64,000 nt of DNA, taken from assembly GCA_035299065.1 (NCBI GenBank), contig DATGXI010000073.1, positions 41,634-105,633 of the forward strand. The letters run 5' to 3'. Positions within the stretch are counted from its first letter, which is position 1. The number at the start of each line of letters is the position of its first letter. The translations under genes were made by a program, and so were the position numbers. Shown here piece after piece: positions 8,322-18,132 of the stretch. Source of the stretch: DASPJQ01 sp035299065 (lineage in GTDB: Bacteria > Bacteroidota > Bacteroidia > Flavobacteriales_D > UBA2798). The notes beneath the pieces were generated by a model, which had not been told where the DNA came from, made no database searches, and saw only the letters and a list, made by a program, of their open reading frames with translations.

Positions 8322-8457
8322 ATCATTGAGAAGCAAGCCGCATTTTAGCACGTAAAAACCAAGGTTCATGGGTGAAAATCCGTGCTTGGGTGAAATTTGC
8401 TGTATATGCGGCATCGTGGCAAAAAATTACTTCTATATTCGCCCCTGAACAGTTCTC

Positions 8458-9042
8458 ATGAAATGGATTTTGTACATAGCTATAGGCATACTTTTTACAC
8501 AATGCGGAAGCGAAAAACAAACTAAATCCTCAAAGTTAAACCACGTGTTTGAGGGTTTGCTTGAACAGGCCGAAACCGCAACTTTACCTTTGGTACTTGA
8601 ATCAACCAAAGAACTGCCAAAATCAAAACCACTTCGCGAAATAACCTTAAACAAATACAAGCCTTATTTACCCATTGTAAACCAAAACTTCTTGTATAAA
8701 AAATGCTACGAAAACGATTCCACTATTTGCCTTATATTTTCGCAGCCGGCCGATGTGGAATTACCGCGTTTATATTCCTACAATAAATTCACCGGGGTAA
8801 AAATTGACTCGCTTGAGCTATATGTAAACGGAGGCATTGATCAGGGTTATTTTCGCATGAACAGGATGGTGTTGAATGCTAACCGCACATTGAATTTTTA
8901 CGATTCAACCTGGCAATCACAAACCGATAATAATGGCAATCCCCTGGCGGGAACGGAACGCATTACCATTGTTAAAAAAAATTATGTTGTTTCTCCCAAA
9001 GGCAATATTAAACTCTTAAGTGAACAAAGCTTAGTTCGGTAA
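8458..9042 (+). CDS. Lipoprotein of unknown function
   Basis: This 194-residue protein has a lipoprotein signal peptide ending LFTQ-Cys16, followed by a short Ser/Lys linker. The mature domain has mixed charge and no motif I recognise (it contains LPRLYSYNKFTGVKIDSL in the middle). An imperfect -7 box TATATTCG (8434-8441) lies 16 bp upstream of the ATG. The stop codon abuts the convergent alkC stop. Confidence 0.7.
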   Translation: MKWILYIAIGILFTQCGSEKQTKSSKLNHVFEGLLEQAETATLPLVLESTKELPKSKPLREITLNKYKPYLPIVNQNFLYKKCYENDSTICLIFSQPADVELPRLYSYNKFTGVKIDSLELYVNGGIDQGYFRMNRMVLNANRTLNFYDSTWQSQTDNNGNPLAGTERITIVKKNYVVSPKGNIKLLSEQSLVR

Positions 9043-10146
9043 CTATTTTTTTAACATAAATTCTTCCCCGGCTAACTCTTTTCCATTCACCACAATCACC
9101 AGTTTGTGTTTCCCCGGGTAATGTTTGCGCGTGGTCAAATTTCCAAATGAATGGTTTCGCTTAAACATATACTCGGTTTTTGGTGCGTAATTGTTTTCGG
9201 TAATCTTAAATAATTTACGGTTGGCCTTGCCATTTGATTTCATGTAATACACACCAAACTCAACCCTGAGTTTTTCGTCTTTCTTTTCAGTATGGATCAG
9301 GTAAAAACTAAAGTCCAGTTTGTCGCCAATCCGCAGGCTGGTTTTACCAATGGCAAACCTTTTAACAACGGGTTTTATTTTGTCAGAAAAACCAAATAAT
9401 CCCAAAGAATTTGTATCTGCTTTGCGTAACAGTGTCCTGCTTCCGTGTTTAATAATCCAGTCGGCCTCCCTGCTTGTGCCTTTCCATTTTTTTGCTAGTT
9501 TAATTACCTGTTCAGGATGGTCCCTTGAAATGTCGTTCAGGTTATTGGCTACACTTTTTCGTACATAAAGTGACTCATCATTTTTTAAATTTTCAAGAAT
9601 AGGCCAAATCAATGAGGGATCCTTTTTAAACCGGGGTAAAGCCATGGCCCATGGTAACCGTGGCCGGCAACCTTCACTTGACAACCGCCTAACGTGTTCA
9701 CTTTTGTGTTTTGACCACAATAACATTTGCTTCATTACCTGTTTTTCATATTTTACAATAAAAGGACGAATGGCAAATTCACAGGAAATGTACTGGGTTA
9801 TTTTTTCAATGGCTTTTAACGAAGTGTCCAGGTCATTCATTCCGTACAATTCAATAAAATGCGCCAGGAAAATATGCTCAAAACCTGCACCCTGGTTGTT
9901 TTTTTTGAATTGATCAACAAGCTTTAAAATGAGTGGTGCCGATTTTTTAAATTCAGGTGGTAAAAAGTCGTGAACAACCGTTGCCACATGGTGCATGCGC
10001 TGTTTTAGTTCATACCCATCCCATGCGGTCGAATGAATTTTTTTCAGGAACAGTTTTTTATCCAGCTTACCTGTAACCTGTGAAAGTGCTTTTGTAAGCG
10101 ATGCAAAAAAGGCATCGTTATATAAATATTTTAGTGCTTCGGCCAT
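9043..10146 (-). CDS. alkC: DNA glycosylase AlkC with C-terminal Ig-like domain
   Basis: From the ATG at 10146 the protein is 367 residues, the usual AlkC length. The AlkC pattern is strong: MAEALKYLYNDAFFASL at the N-terminus, CEFAIRPFIVKY, then HVRRLSSEGCRPRLPWA and LYVRKSVANNLNDISRDHP, which are the HEAT-like repeats of the AlkC/AlkD superfamily. AlkC removes 3-methyladenine and related cationic alkylated bases without flipping the base out. After residue about 265 comes a beta-rich domain (FAIGKTSLRIGDKLDFSF), matching the Ig-like domain found in many AlkC proteins. The open frame extends 37 codons further upstream, but that part has no family match and 10146 is preferred. The gene ends exactly where the convergent lipoprotein ends. 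Confidence 0.9.
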   Translation of the reverse strand: MAEALKYLYNDAFFASLTKALSQVTGKLDKKLFLKKIHSTAWDGYELKQRMHHVATVVHDFLPPEFKKSAPLILKLVDQFKKNNQGAGFEHIFLAHFIELYGMNDLDTSLKAIEKITQYISCEFAIRPFIVKYEKQVMKQMLLWSKHKSEHVRRLSSEGCRPRLPWAMALPRFKKDPSLIWPILENLKNDESLYVRKSVANNLNDISRDHPEQVIKLAKKWKGTSREADWIIKHGSRTLLRKADTNSLGLFGFSDKIKPVVKRFAIGKTSLRIGDKLDFSFYLIHTEKKDEKLRVEFGVYYMKSNGKANRKLFKITENNYAPKTEYMFKRNHSFGNLTTRKHYPGKHKLVIVVNGKELAGEEFMLKK

Positions 10147-10505
10147 AATTTTTGAAATTAGGAATTCTTTTATATTGGAAAATAAAAAACTACAAATTGT
10201 AGCCAAACCTGCTGGAACAATGTTTTCATATGCAAAGGCAACCCTCACCGCCCGCATAAAAGTTATTCGCCTGCATACTTTCTATAGGTGATTTAACATT
10301 AACCACTTTTTTCAGGAGATTTGGGAAGCATTTGATTTTTGAACCGCCATAAGTTTCAATGTGCTGAATACCATTAAATAACTCCACGTGTTTTTCACCC
10401 AATTACCGGCTTTCGCTTTGGGAACCAACCAAAACCGTTAAATAGTTAAAATCATGTTGACCACTCTTTTTTCTTTATCTTTAACAACAAAAATAAGTTA
10501 TTGAT
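10147..10505. other. Divergent intergenic region between alkC and the FG-GAP cluster
   Basis: These 359 bp contain no convincing gene. They must hold the alkC promoter on the minus strand (only an imperfect TACAATTTG with a 3-bp spacer is visible) and the FG-GAP promoter at the right end. No terminator-like hairpin or repeat is visible. Confidence 0.6.
10457..10483 (+). promoter_or_regulatory. Probable promoter of the FG-GAP triplet
   Basis: TTG (10457-10459) and TATCTTTA (10476-10483) are 16 bp apart and match the Bacteroidota TTG/TAnnTTTG pattern except for the last base and slightly short spacing. The start codon lies 22 bp downstream. Confidence 0.45.
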
Positions 10506-11846
10506 ATGCGTAAACACATCTACCTCTTCAACAACCTTGTAACTATTTACAACCGCTCACGTGCAAAACTGGCGCGACTTATTTCACAAAACAAAAACGC
10601 ACGCAAGCAGGATATTTTAAAACGCAGGATTTCAAAACTGTTTTCACAATTATCGGGTTTAAACAAAGCCATTCGTTCAGGATTTGCGTCTGTGGCATTG
10701 ATTGCCGGTTGTTCTTTTATTCCCTCAAATGAGGCAAAAGCACAACTTGAATTTGCCCCTGAAGTTGTTAATCCCTTTGGGCTAACAGCTACTTTTTTCA
10801 ATACCCCTTCTTTTACTGATCTTGACAGTGATGGCGATTTTGATTTAATGGTAAGTGACACCACGGGTGGAAATTTGCTTTATTTCAAAAATTCCGGAAC
10901 GGCCAGTGTTCCTGCTTACGATCCTGTTGCCATAAATCCATTTTCACTTACACCAGCACCTCTTCCCTATGTCAGCTCTCCGGCCTTTGCCGATCTTGAC
11001 AACGATGGGGACCAGGATTTAATGCTGGGTGGCAACGGAGGTGATTTGTATTATTACCAAAACACGGGAACATCAACCGCGCCAAATTTTGCCGCTCCGG
11101 TTACCAACCCTTTTTCACTGGCAAACATTGGTACGTATTTGGCCACACCTGATTTTGCCGACCTTGACAATGATGGCGATTTTGATATGATTACGGGTGG
11201 TTATGATGCTGTTGTTCGTTATTTTCCCAATACAGGAACGGCTTCATCGCCTTCTTTTGATCCCGCCATTCCCAATCCATTTGGACTTGTTTCAACAGGC
11301 GTTCCTCCGGTCATAACTGATGTTTCATTTGGTGATTTGGATGGTGATGGTGATATTGATATACTTTCAGGAGGATATTATGATGCCGGAAATTTTTATT
11401 ATTTCGAAAACAGCGGAACGCCCACCGCTCCATCATTTGGTCCCGCTGTTACAAATCCGTTTAACCTTCTCCCTATTCCCAATCTTGTGAACTGGCCTGA
11501 TATGGTTGACCTTGACAACGATGGTGACATGGATATAATGTGTGGTACCTATTCGGGTGACTTTTATTACTACGAACAGGTTATATTTACCTCGGTGAAT
11601 GAAATTACACACAGCATACATGTTTCTGCTTTTCCAAATCCAGCCACCGAAAAAATAACTATTGAATGCAGCAAAAGCATAGCTGATAAAATATCTTTAT
11701 GCGATGCTACAGGTAAAGAAATTGAAACGTTTGTGCCTCAAGCTTCACTGGTAAATATTAACATGCAACACTACACCCCTGGCGTTTATATGGTGCGTGT
11801 GCTGTCGAAAAATGAAACGAACATTATAAAAATTATAAAAAAATAA
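10506..11846 (+). CDS. FG-GAP/VCBS repeat protein, T9SS type A cargo (copy 1)
   Basis: This 446-residue protein has three parts. Residues 1-80 form an unusually long leader: a basic, helical region of about 57 residues, then a hydrophobic core and EAKAQ cleavage motif. Residues 81-365 contain about five FG-GAP/VCBS blades, each with a calcium-type loop such as DLDSDGDFDLMV and a link like NSGTASVPAYDPVAINPF. The last 80 residues form a T9SS type A sorting domain (FPNPATEKITI, then GVYMVRV and a Lys-rich end). The protein should be exported by Sec, passed through T9SS and attached to the cell surface, where VCBS blades usually take part in adhesion or carbohydrate binding. The next gene begins 2 bp later. 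Confidence 0.88.
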   Translation: MRKHIYLFNNLVTIYNRSRAKLARLISQNKNARKQDILKRRISKLFSQLSGLNKAIRSGFASVALIAGCSFIPSNEAKAQLEFAPEVVNPFGLTATFFNTPSFTDLDSDGDFDLMVSDTTGGNLLYFKNSGTASVPAYDPVAINPFSLTPAPLPYVSSPAFADLDNDGDQDLMLGGNGGDLYYYQNTGTSTAPNFAAPVTNPFSLANIGTYLATPDFADLDNDGDFDMITGGYDAVVRYFPNTGTASSPSFDPAIPNPFGLVSTGVPPVITDVSFGDLDGDGDIDILSGGYYDAGNFYYFENSGTPTAPSFGPAVTNPFNLLPIPNLVNWPDMVDLDNDGDMDIMCGTYSGDFYYYEQVIFTSVNEITHSIHVSAFPNPATEKITIECSKSIADKISLCDATGKEIETFVPQASLVNINMQHYTPGVYMVRVLSKNETNIIKIIKK

Positions 11847-11848
11847 GT

Positions 11849-13180
11849 ATGCGTAAACAAATCTACCTCTTCAACAACCTTGTATCCATTTACAACCGCT
11901 CACGTGCAAAACTGGCGCGCCTTATTTCGCAAAACAAAAACACACGTAAACAGGATATTTTAAAACGCAGAATTTCAAGATTGTTTTCACAATTATCGGG
12001 TTTAAACAAAACCATTCGTTTAGGATTTGCTTCTGTTGCGTTGGTTGCCGGTTCTGCTCTTATTCCTTCAAATGAAGTAAAAGCACAACAACAGTTCGAT
12101 CCTGAATTAACCAATCCTTTTGGGCTTACTTTTTCTTATTTAAATAAACCTTCTCTAGGCGATTTGGATAGTGACGGTGACCTGGATTTAATGGTGAGCG
12201 ATACGCTTGGCAATTTACGTTATTTCAAAAATTCAGGCACAGCATCGGCACCGGCTTTTGATCCAGTTGTTGTAAACCCCTTTTCGCTTAGCGCTTCCCC
12301 GCTTCCTTATTTTTCGGCACCTTCATTTGCCGACCTTGACACTGATGGTGACATGGATGTGATACTGGGCAGCACCTATGGCGATTTTTATTATTACCAA
12401 AATACAGGAACACCAACCGCTCCTGCTTTTGCGGCTCCTGTTATGAATCCTTTTTCACTTGCAAATATTGGCACTTACCTGGCTACACCAGAATTTGCTG
12501 ATTTGGACAATGACGGTGACCTGGATATGATTACAGGCGGGTATGATGGTCTTGTTCGTTATTTTCCCAATACAGGAACGGCAACAGCACCTTCATTTGA
12601 TCCCGCCATTCCAAATCCGTATGGTATGACGCATGTGGACCTTTACCTCAACGCTGTTTCATTTGGCGATGTGGACGGTGATGGTGACCTGGACCTGATG
12701 ATGGGCGGTATTTACGATGGTGGGTCATTTCACTATTATGAAAATTCAGGAACTGCCTCGGCTCCGGCATTTGGAGCAGCAGTTGCCGATACATTTAATT
12801 TAAATCCTGTACCGGGTGGGCTTTGCTGGCCTGATATGGGTGACCTTGATAATGACGGTGATGTTGATATTATTTCGGGAAGCTATTACGGTGCTTTTTA
12901 TTATTACAAACATGTTCCATATGTGACGGTAAAAGAAATTACCAATACATACAACGTATCGGTTTTTCCAAACCCAGCTAGTGAAAAAATAACCATTGGT
13001 TGCGGTAATTATACTGCCAGTAAAATTGTTTTGTGCGATGCAACAGGACGTGAAATTGAAACGTTTTTGCCGCAAACAACCCAGTTTGCCATCAACATGA
13101 GCAATTACGAGGCGGGTGTTTACCTTGTGCGCACGTTTATTGAAAACGAGGTGGCCATCATAAAAGTTGTAAAAAAATAA
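11849..13180 (+). CDS. FG-GAP/VCBS repeat protein, T9SS type A cargo (copy 2)
   Basis: This 443-residue paralogue has the same three-part layout as copy 1. The first about 70 codons are nearly identical to copy 1 at the DNA level (for example TACAACCGCTCACGTGCAAA is shared), whereas the blade region has diverged more. The calcium loops (DLDSDGDLDLMV, DLDTDGDMDVIL, DLDNDGDLDMIT, DVDGDGDLDLMM and DLDNDGDVDIIS) are intact. It ends with FPNPASEKITI and a GVYLVRT type A tail. Very tight 2-bp spacing on both sides indicates one operon. Confidence 0.88.
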   Translation: MRKQIYLFNNLVSIYNRSRAKLARLISQNKNTRKQDILKRRISRLFSQLSGLNKTIRLGFASVALVAGSALIPSNEVKAQQQFDPELTNPFGLTFSYLNKPSLGDLDSDGDLDLMVSDTLGNLRYFKNSGTASAPAFDPVVVNPFSLSASPLPYFSAPSFADLDTDGDMDVILGSTYGDFYYYQNTGTPTAPAFAAPVMNPFSLANIGTYLATPEFADLDNDGDLDMITGGYDGLVRYFPNTGTATAPSFDPAIPNPYGMTHVDLYLNAVSFGDVDGDGDLDLMMGGIYDGGSFHYYENSGTASAPAFGAAVADTFNLNPVPGGLCWPDMGDLDNDGDVDIISGSYYGAFYYYKHVPYVTVKEITNTYNVSVFPNPASEKITIGCGNYTASKIVLCDATGREIETFLPQTTQFAINMSNYEAGVYLVRTFIENEVAIIKVVKK

Positions 13181-13182
13181 AC

Positions 13183-14505
13183 ATGGGCAACCAACAGTCG
13201 CTGTTCAATCACCTATTGAACACATACCTTCGTTCACGCAAAAAATTAGCACGCCTTGCTTCGCAAGGTAAAAACCAACGCAGGCAATCGCTGTTGAGGA
13301 AACGCCTTGAAAAATTGGTGCTCAAATTAAAATCGCTTCACAAATCATTACGCCTTGCCGGTGCCTCATTGCCTTTTTTAGTTGCGGCAACCTTTTTAAC
13401 AGGCGGTGAAGCAAAAGCGCAATATTTCGCGCCTGAAACACTTAACCCGTTTAACCTTGATACGGCCTATGCAAACAGGCCAACCTTTGCCGATTTGGAC
13501 AATGATGGTGATATGGATATGATGTTGGGAGACACTACCGGTAATAACCTGTACTATGAAAATTCAGGTTCAGCAACGGCCGCCAATTTTAATGCCCCGC
13601 TTACAAATCCATTTGGATTGACCGCTTCACCTTATTTTAATTTTCCTTATTTTGTTGACCTGGATAATGATGGCGATTTTGATTTGCTCACAGGCGATAT
13701 TTATGGCTTTCTTTATTATTATCAAAATACAGGCACTCCTGCTGCTCCAGCCTTTACAAGTCCGGTAACAACCATGTTTTCGTTACCGCTTTCAATTGGT
13801 GATTATACGGCAACGCTTTCAATGGGCGATGTTGATAATGATGGTGACAAAGATTTGTTTGTAGGAAGTTTCAGTGGTGATTTTCATTATTTCCCCAATA
13901 CAGGAACAGTTTCGGCTCCGGCATTCGGTGCCGAACAAACTAATCCATTTGGCATTTCAATTCCTGGTGATTCCCTTTCGGTTCCTGTTTTAAGCGACCT
14001 GGATGGTGACGGTGATTTTGATTTGTTGAGCGGAAGTTATTACGGCAATTTTCATTATTACGAAAATACAGGAACTGTTTCGGCTCCCAATTTTGCAGCT
14101 CCACAAATTAATCCATTTGGTTTAATGGAAGTATATAATGGTATTTCACTGCCTGAGCTGGTTGATTTGGATAGTGACGGAGACCTTGATTTAATGAGTG
14201 GCGATTATTACGGTGCCTGGCATTATTTTGAAAACGATGAATCTTTACTTATTCATTCCGTCAACACAACCAGCGGTGTTTTAAATGTATTCCCTAACCC
14301 TGCGTCACATACGGTAACCATATTTACACCAGCATCAATTGCTCAAAAAATTGTTGTTTCTGATGTTTCAGGAAAAGAAATGGTTTCGTTTATGCCGGAC
14401 CAACAAAAAACAACCCTTGATGTTGCCTTGTTTGAACGTGGCATTTACATGATTAACGTGCATACAAAAGCAGGGGTGGAAACAATAAAATTGGTTAAGC
14501 ATTAG
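13183..14505 (+). CDS. FG-GAP/VCBS repeat protein, T9SS type A cargo (copy 3)
   Basis: This 440-residue third copy is more divergent. Its leader keeps the same length (80 residues) and character (LRSRKKLARLASQGKNQRRQ, then a hydrophobic core ending GEAKAQ) but shares few exact residues with copies 1 and 2. Five calcium-type loops are visible, for example DLDNDGDMDMML, DVDNDGDKDLFV and DLDSDGDLDLMS. The sorting domain begins near VFPNPASHTVTI and ends TIKLVKH. It is probably the oldest branch of the triplication. No terminator is visible in the 222 bp that follow. Confidence 0.88.
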   Translation: MGNQQSLFNHLLNTYLRSRKKLARLASQGKNQRRQSLLRKRLEKLVLKLKSLHKSLRLAGASLPFLVAATFLTGGEAKAQYFAPETLNPFNLDTAYANRPTFADLDNDGDMDMMLGDTTGNNLYYENSGSATAANFNAPLTNPFGLTASPYFNFPYFVDLDNDGDFDLLTGDIYGFLYYYQNTGTPAAPAFTSPVTTMFSLPLSIGDYTATLSMGDVDNDGDKDLFVGSFSGDFHYFPNTGTVSAPAFGAEQTNPFGISIPGDSLSVPVLSDLDGDGDFDLLSGSYYGNFHYYENTGTVSAPNFAAPQINPFGLMEVYNGISLPELVDLDSDGDLDLMSGDYYGAWHYFENDESLLIHSVNTTSGVLNVFPNPASHTVTIFTPASIAQKIVVSDVSGKEMVSFMPDQQKTTLDVALFERGIYMINVHTKAGVETIKLVKH

Positions 14506-14727
14506 GCACATATAGGCTGTCTAACGCTTTTAAAAAGATAAAACCGTTATTTAAATGGCAATACCAAAACGTTGCAATAAAAAAATTTTTAGCCTTCTTT
14601 TTATTGTTAACCCGCAAAACAGCGACCCGTTTTGCCCTAAAAAACCGTAAAAAAATAAAAGAATGGCAGCGAATGATAGATTGGCTGCACAATTAAACCT
14701 GTTTTTTGTAGTTTTACCTCATTGCGC

Positions 14728-15882
14728 ATGTATATTGATTTTTCACAACGGGTTAACGAAGTTCAACGCCACTTTAACAATGGCGATGTACACCTTGCCT
14801 CAAGGCGATTGATTGATTGTGCGCTTGATACACAATCACCTGCCATTTTTGTTTCCTGCCTTCAGTTTTGCGATTACTACGATGAAAACAAAGAATCAAA
14901 CCCGGGTTCGCTTGTTGAAAAGGCAAATGAAGTGCTTCAAAAAATAATGGAATTGCAAATTCCGGTTCCGGCCCTTTCAGCCCAGGTAATTGAAGTGGAC
15001 ACCTTACGCAAAGCCTATGCAAATGGTAAGTTCAGGTTGGGTGACATTAGTTTTTCCATTAAACGGGGCGAAATTGTTGGGCTTGTTGGCGAAAATGGTA
15101 ACGGTAAAACAAGTTTGCTGCGTTTACTTGCAAAAGAGTTAAAACCTGACCACGGTACAATCAATTATGGTTTTGTAAACGAAAACATACATCCATATGA
15201 GCTTCGCACAAAACTGGTATATATTCCACAACGCATACCGCGCTGGTATGGCAGTTTAATGAACAACCTGCAATTTACACTTTCATCATATGGCATTAAA
15301 GGCGAAGAAAACCGTTTATGGTCAGAAATGATGGTGGCACGCCTGGGCTTGCGTCCGTACAAACACCTTGACTGGAACCGCATCTCCTCAGGCTATAAAA
15401 CCCGTTTTGAAATTGCCAAAAACCTGCTGCGCAAACCGCATATTTTATTGTTGGATGAACCACTTGCCAACCTTGATATTTTAGCCCAGCAAACCATTTT
15501 ACAGGACATTAAACATTTGTCACAATCACTAACCAATCCGTTTGCAACAGTATTAAGCTCTCAGCAATTGTTCGAAGTTGAAAAGGTTTCTGATAAAGTA
15601 ATATTCCTGAAGAACGGAGCTCCAAAATACCAGGACAGCCATGCCAGGGAAATTGAAGAAGTGGTATTTGAAATGGAAACCAATGCTTCCAAAGAAGAAC
15701 TTCTTTTCTTGTTTAAATCATTGAACATTTCCAAAATAGTAAACAACGGTGGTGTACTTATTTTTCATTTCCCGGCAGGTGTAAGCAGTCAAGCCATTTA
15801 CAGGGAAATTGCGGGAAGCCATTTTGAATTTAATTATATAAGAAACATTTCACGCTCATCAAGGCGCTATTTTGTAGAATGA
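14728..15882 (+). CDS. ABC transporter ATP-binding protein with atypical motifs
   Basis: This 384-residue protein has a helical N-terminal region of about 90 residues (possibly TPR-like) before the ATPase domain. The Walker A GENGNGKTS (121-129) and Walker B ILLLDEP (239-245) are intact and followed by the D-loop LANLD. Two motifs deviate: the signature reads ISSGYK (219-224) instead of LSGGQ, and the H-loop reads SSQQ (277-280), so the switch His is Gln. This suggests altered or slow hydrolysis. It is coupled by a 4-bp overlap (ATGA) to a membrane protein, forming an exporter-like pair. The substrate is unknown. The frame also opens at TTG 14722; ATG 14728 is preferred. Confidence 0.85.
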   Translation: MYIDFSQRVNEVQRHFNNGDVHLASRRLIDCALDTQSPAIFVSCLQFCDYYDENKESNPGSLVEKANEVLQKIMELQIPVPALSAQVIEVDTLRKAYANGKFRLGDISFSIKRGEIVGLVGENGNGKTSLLRLLAKELKPDHGTINYGFVNENIHPYELRTKLVYIPQRIPRWYGSLMNNLQFTLSSYGIKGEENRLWSEMMVARLGLRPYKHLDWNRISSGYKTRFEIAKNLLRKPHILLLDEPLANLDILAQQTILQDIKHLSQSLTNPFATVLSSQQLFEVEKVSDKVIFLKNGAPKYQDSHAREIEEVVFEMETNASKEELLFLFKSLNISKIVNNGGVLIFHFPAGVSSQAIYREIAGSHFEFNYIRNISRSSRRYFVE

Positions 15883-17411
15883 TAAAAAAACTAAATACCT
15901 GGCTGTTACGAAATCACCCGCTTTTATGGAACACAAAAGCCGTGTGGGCAGGTACCGGTATTATTCTTTTGCATTGCCTGTTTTATTTTTCAGGGCGATT
16001 CTCGTTTCAATCACTTGAAAAAATAAACCGGGGATATAGCTATTACAACTACCAAAACCATAACGAGGTTTTTTCAATTTTTCTTTTAGTAGTGGTTTTG
16101 TTTTTATTGGTGTGGCTTCTCACCTATTTTCTCAACAATGCCTTTAAATCATTTTACCCGGTTTCGCGCCTGTATTTGTTTAAGGAATTCATTGTTTGTT
16201 TTGTTATTTGTTTTGGTGCATGTACACTTTACAGCGCTTATGACAGGGGTTTTAACGATGCTATTTTAAAATATACGGTAGGTTTTGATTTGGAAAAAGA
16301 TGTTGCCAAGCTTAACCAGGCTGCCTGTTTCCTTCCTTTTAACGCCAATGATTTTGAAAAAAGGGAATGTTGTGATTCCATTGACGCGCGCAATTTCAAT
16401 GTGGCCATGCAAAATGATGTGCCCGATTATGGCGAGGGTTCACCGTGTGACATTGAACAGGAATATACCGAAGCTGTTGAGCCCCCATCAACCACTGCGC
16501 CAGTTGCCACCTACACTCCCTCCTACAGCTATTTGTATTATTGCACCAGCCGCTTTTATACAAGTAACCAGCAAGCAGGGCGCACACACATTCACCTTGC
16601 GCATAAATGGCTGCGCCAGGGCAATAAAACAGCCATATTGAACAGTATTAATGATTTTAAGGCCCTTTGTAAAAAATACGAAGTATATGATAACATTGAT
16701 GCCGCGTTTTTTACCAACGCCTGTTTTGCCGACAGTGCCTACACAGTGCAGTACGACATTGTTGAACATACATACGAATACGAGGAGGTTGATTCGCCAG
16801 GAGATGGGCTTAAAAGCACACAATACAAAGCCAATGTTGAGGACCTTGTTGCCTGCATAAACATGATTGAGCATGCGCGTAGCCGTAAATACCTGGGAAC
16901 TGACGTGTTTTTTTTGGAACTGTTTTTTGCCCTTGGAATTGCATTGTTTATTTTTTCGTTCAGGATTACCAGTCTAAAGGCCTGGCTTATTTCCATTGTA
17001 GGCGGTATTGTGTGGATTATTTTACTGGGCATGTCGGCTGTCAATTCATTTGGTCACAACCAAATTCCAACACTGGTAATTATATTATCACTCTTGTTTC
17101 TCATATTGGCAATTGTACTCATACGTGCAAAACAAACCCATACACTGGCTGGCATTGTGTTTATTTGGTTCATGGCTTCCATGGGATTTGTTTTTCCGTT
17201 TATGATGCAGATAATTTACGACCATACACACGAGGTTAGGGAATGCATTGACCACGTGCTTACAGTAACATACCGTGAGCCTGACATTCATACATGGATA
17301 CAGGCCAACTGGGCTACCATTGCATATATAAATGCCGGCCTGGTAATTGCGTTGGTTGCATTCGTTATAATTCCATTAAGTTATAAGTGGCAGAGTAATC
17401 CCGAGGAGTAA
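15879..17411 (+). CDS. Membrane partner of the ABC ATPase
   Basis: This 510-residue protein has about eight membrane helices: one near residue 25, one near 70-85, one near 105 and a C-terminal group (about 345-500). A large loop between residues 130 and 345 carries several Cys residues (for example RECCDSID) and is likely extracytoplasmic. I do not recognise the family, but the 4-bp overlap with the ATPase gene identifies it as the probable permease subunit. The loop is larger than in most Bacteroidota ABC permeases. Confidence 0.7.
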   Translation: MIKKLNTWLLRNHPLLWNTKAVWAGTGIILLHCLFYFSGRFSFQSLEKINRGYSYYNYQNHNEVFSIFLLVVVLFLLVWLLTYFLNNAFKSFYPVSRLYLFKEFIVCFVICFGACTLYSAYDRGFNDAILKYTVGFDLEKDVAKLNQAACFLPFNANDFEKRECCDSIDARNFNVAMQNDVPDYGEGSPCDIEQEYTEAVEPPSTTAPVATYTPSYSYLYYCTSRFYTSNQQAGRTHIHLAHKWLRQGNKTAILNSINDFKALCKKYEVYDNIDAAFFTNACFADSAYTVQYDIVEHTYEYEEVDSPGDGLKSTQYKANVEDLVACINMIEHARSRKYLGTDVFFLELFFALGIALFIFSFRITSLKAWLISIVGGIVWIILLGMSAVNSFGHNQIPTLVIILSLLFLILAIVLIRAKQTHTLAGIVFIWFMASMGFVFPFMMQIIYDHTHEVRECIDHVLTVTYREPDIHTWIQANWATIAYINAGLVIALVAFVIIPLSYKWQSNPEE

Positions 17412-17463
17412 ACACTCAACACAATAAGTTTTCCATCACAACGTTTTCTTTCAAAAACAGCGA

Positions 17464-18132
17464 ATGATTCGTAGTTATAGCATCTGCATGCTGACTTTTT
17501 TGATTTATTCCCCTTTGTTTGCCCAACACAGCACCGGGGCAAGTGTAAATCTGGGAGCTATATCATCGTTCAACCGCTCGGTTGATCATTACCTTATAGG
17601 GTTTGAGAAAAATGCGGGCTTGTGGTACCGTTACCAGCCCACCCATGCGGCATTTGGTTTACAAACGTCACTTAGTTTCGGTTTGAAAAATTATGTGTTC
17701 AGGTTTGAAAAAAACAATGCTGCCTTGTTAAAACAAAACATGGTAAACACTACCGTAATGGCCAGCATCAAGCTGAATAAAAACGGGGCGCAATTGCTTG
17801 CGGGTTTTAATGCGGCTTTACTAACGCATTCACAAACCGAGTTTCGGTACACAGGCAGCAATGCCAATTACTATTATAGTGACAATAACCTCAACGCCTT
17901 GCAACACAGCAATACATTCCAGGTTGATGTTTGCCTGGAACTGGACCAGGGTATTGGTGAAAAACAAAATTTTATGGTAGGGTTAAATGTGGCCCAAAAT
18001 GTGAACCGCATTCTTACTGCCGACTTTAAATACATTTATCACGATACCGGTGGATCATTGCACTACCTGCAGGTAAGTGATAACTTATGTCCCTTAACTG
18101 CATCCATCGTATTCAGGTATAAAATCAAATAG
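17464..18132 (+). CDS. Probable outer membrane beta-barrel protein
   Basis: This 222-residue protein has a signal peptide ending LFAQ. The mature part alternates hydrophobic and polar residues and ends VFRYKIK, a terminal aromatic/basic strand typical of small Bacteroidota outer membrane beta-barrels. I recognise no specific family. It overlaps the convergent hom gene by 8 bp at the 3' ends, so termination of the two transcripts must interfere or be shared. Confidence 0.6.
   Translation: MIRSYSICMLTFLIYSPLFAQHSTGASVNLGAISSFNRSVDHYLIGFEKNAGLWYRYQPTHAAFGLQTSLSFGLKNYVFRFEKNNAALLKQNMVNTTVMASIKLNKNGAQLLAGFNAALLTHSQTEFRYTGSNANYYYSDNNLNALQHSNTFQVDVCLELDQGIGEKQNFMVGLNVAQNVNRILTADFKYIYHDTGGSLHYLQVSDNLCPLTASIVFRYKIK

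Noticed and set aside
8348..8389. Possible small pseudoknot (GCACG/CGTGC and CCAAG/CTTGG interleaved) before a lipoprotein gene
   Set aside because: Only two 5-bp helices sharing one base, no match to a known riboswitch, and expected by chance in a 64-kb window.
14555..14650. 31-codon ORF between the FG-GAP cluster and the ABC genes
   Set aside because: No hydrophobic, regulatory or codon signal supports it; AT-rich spacer with chance frame.
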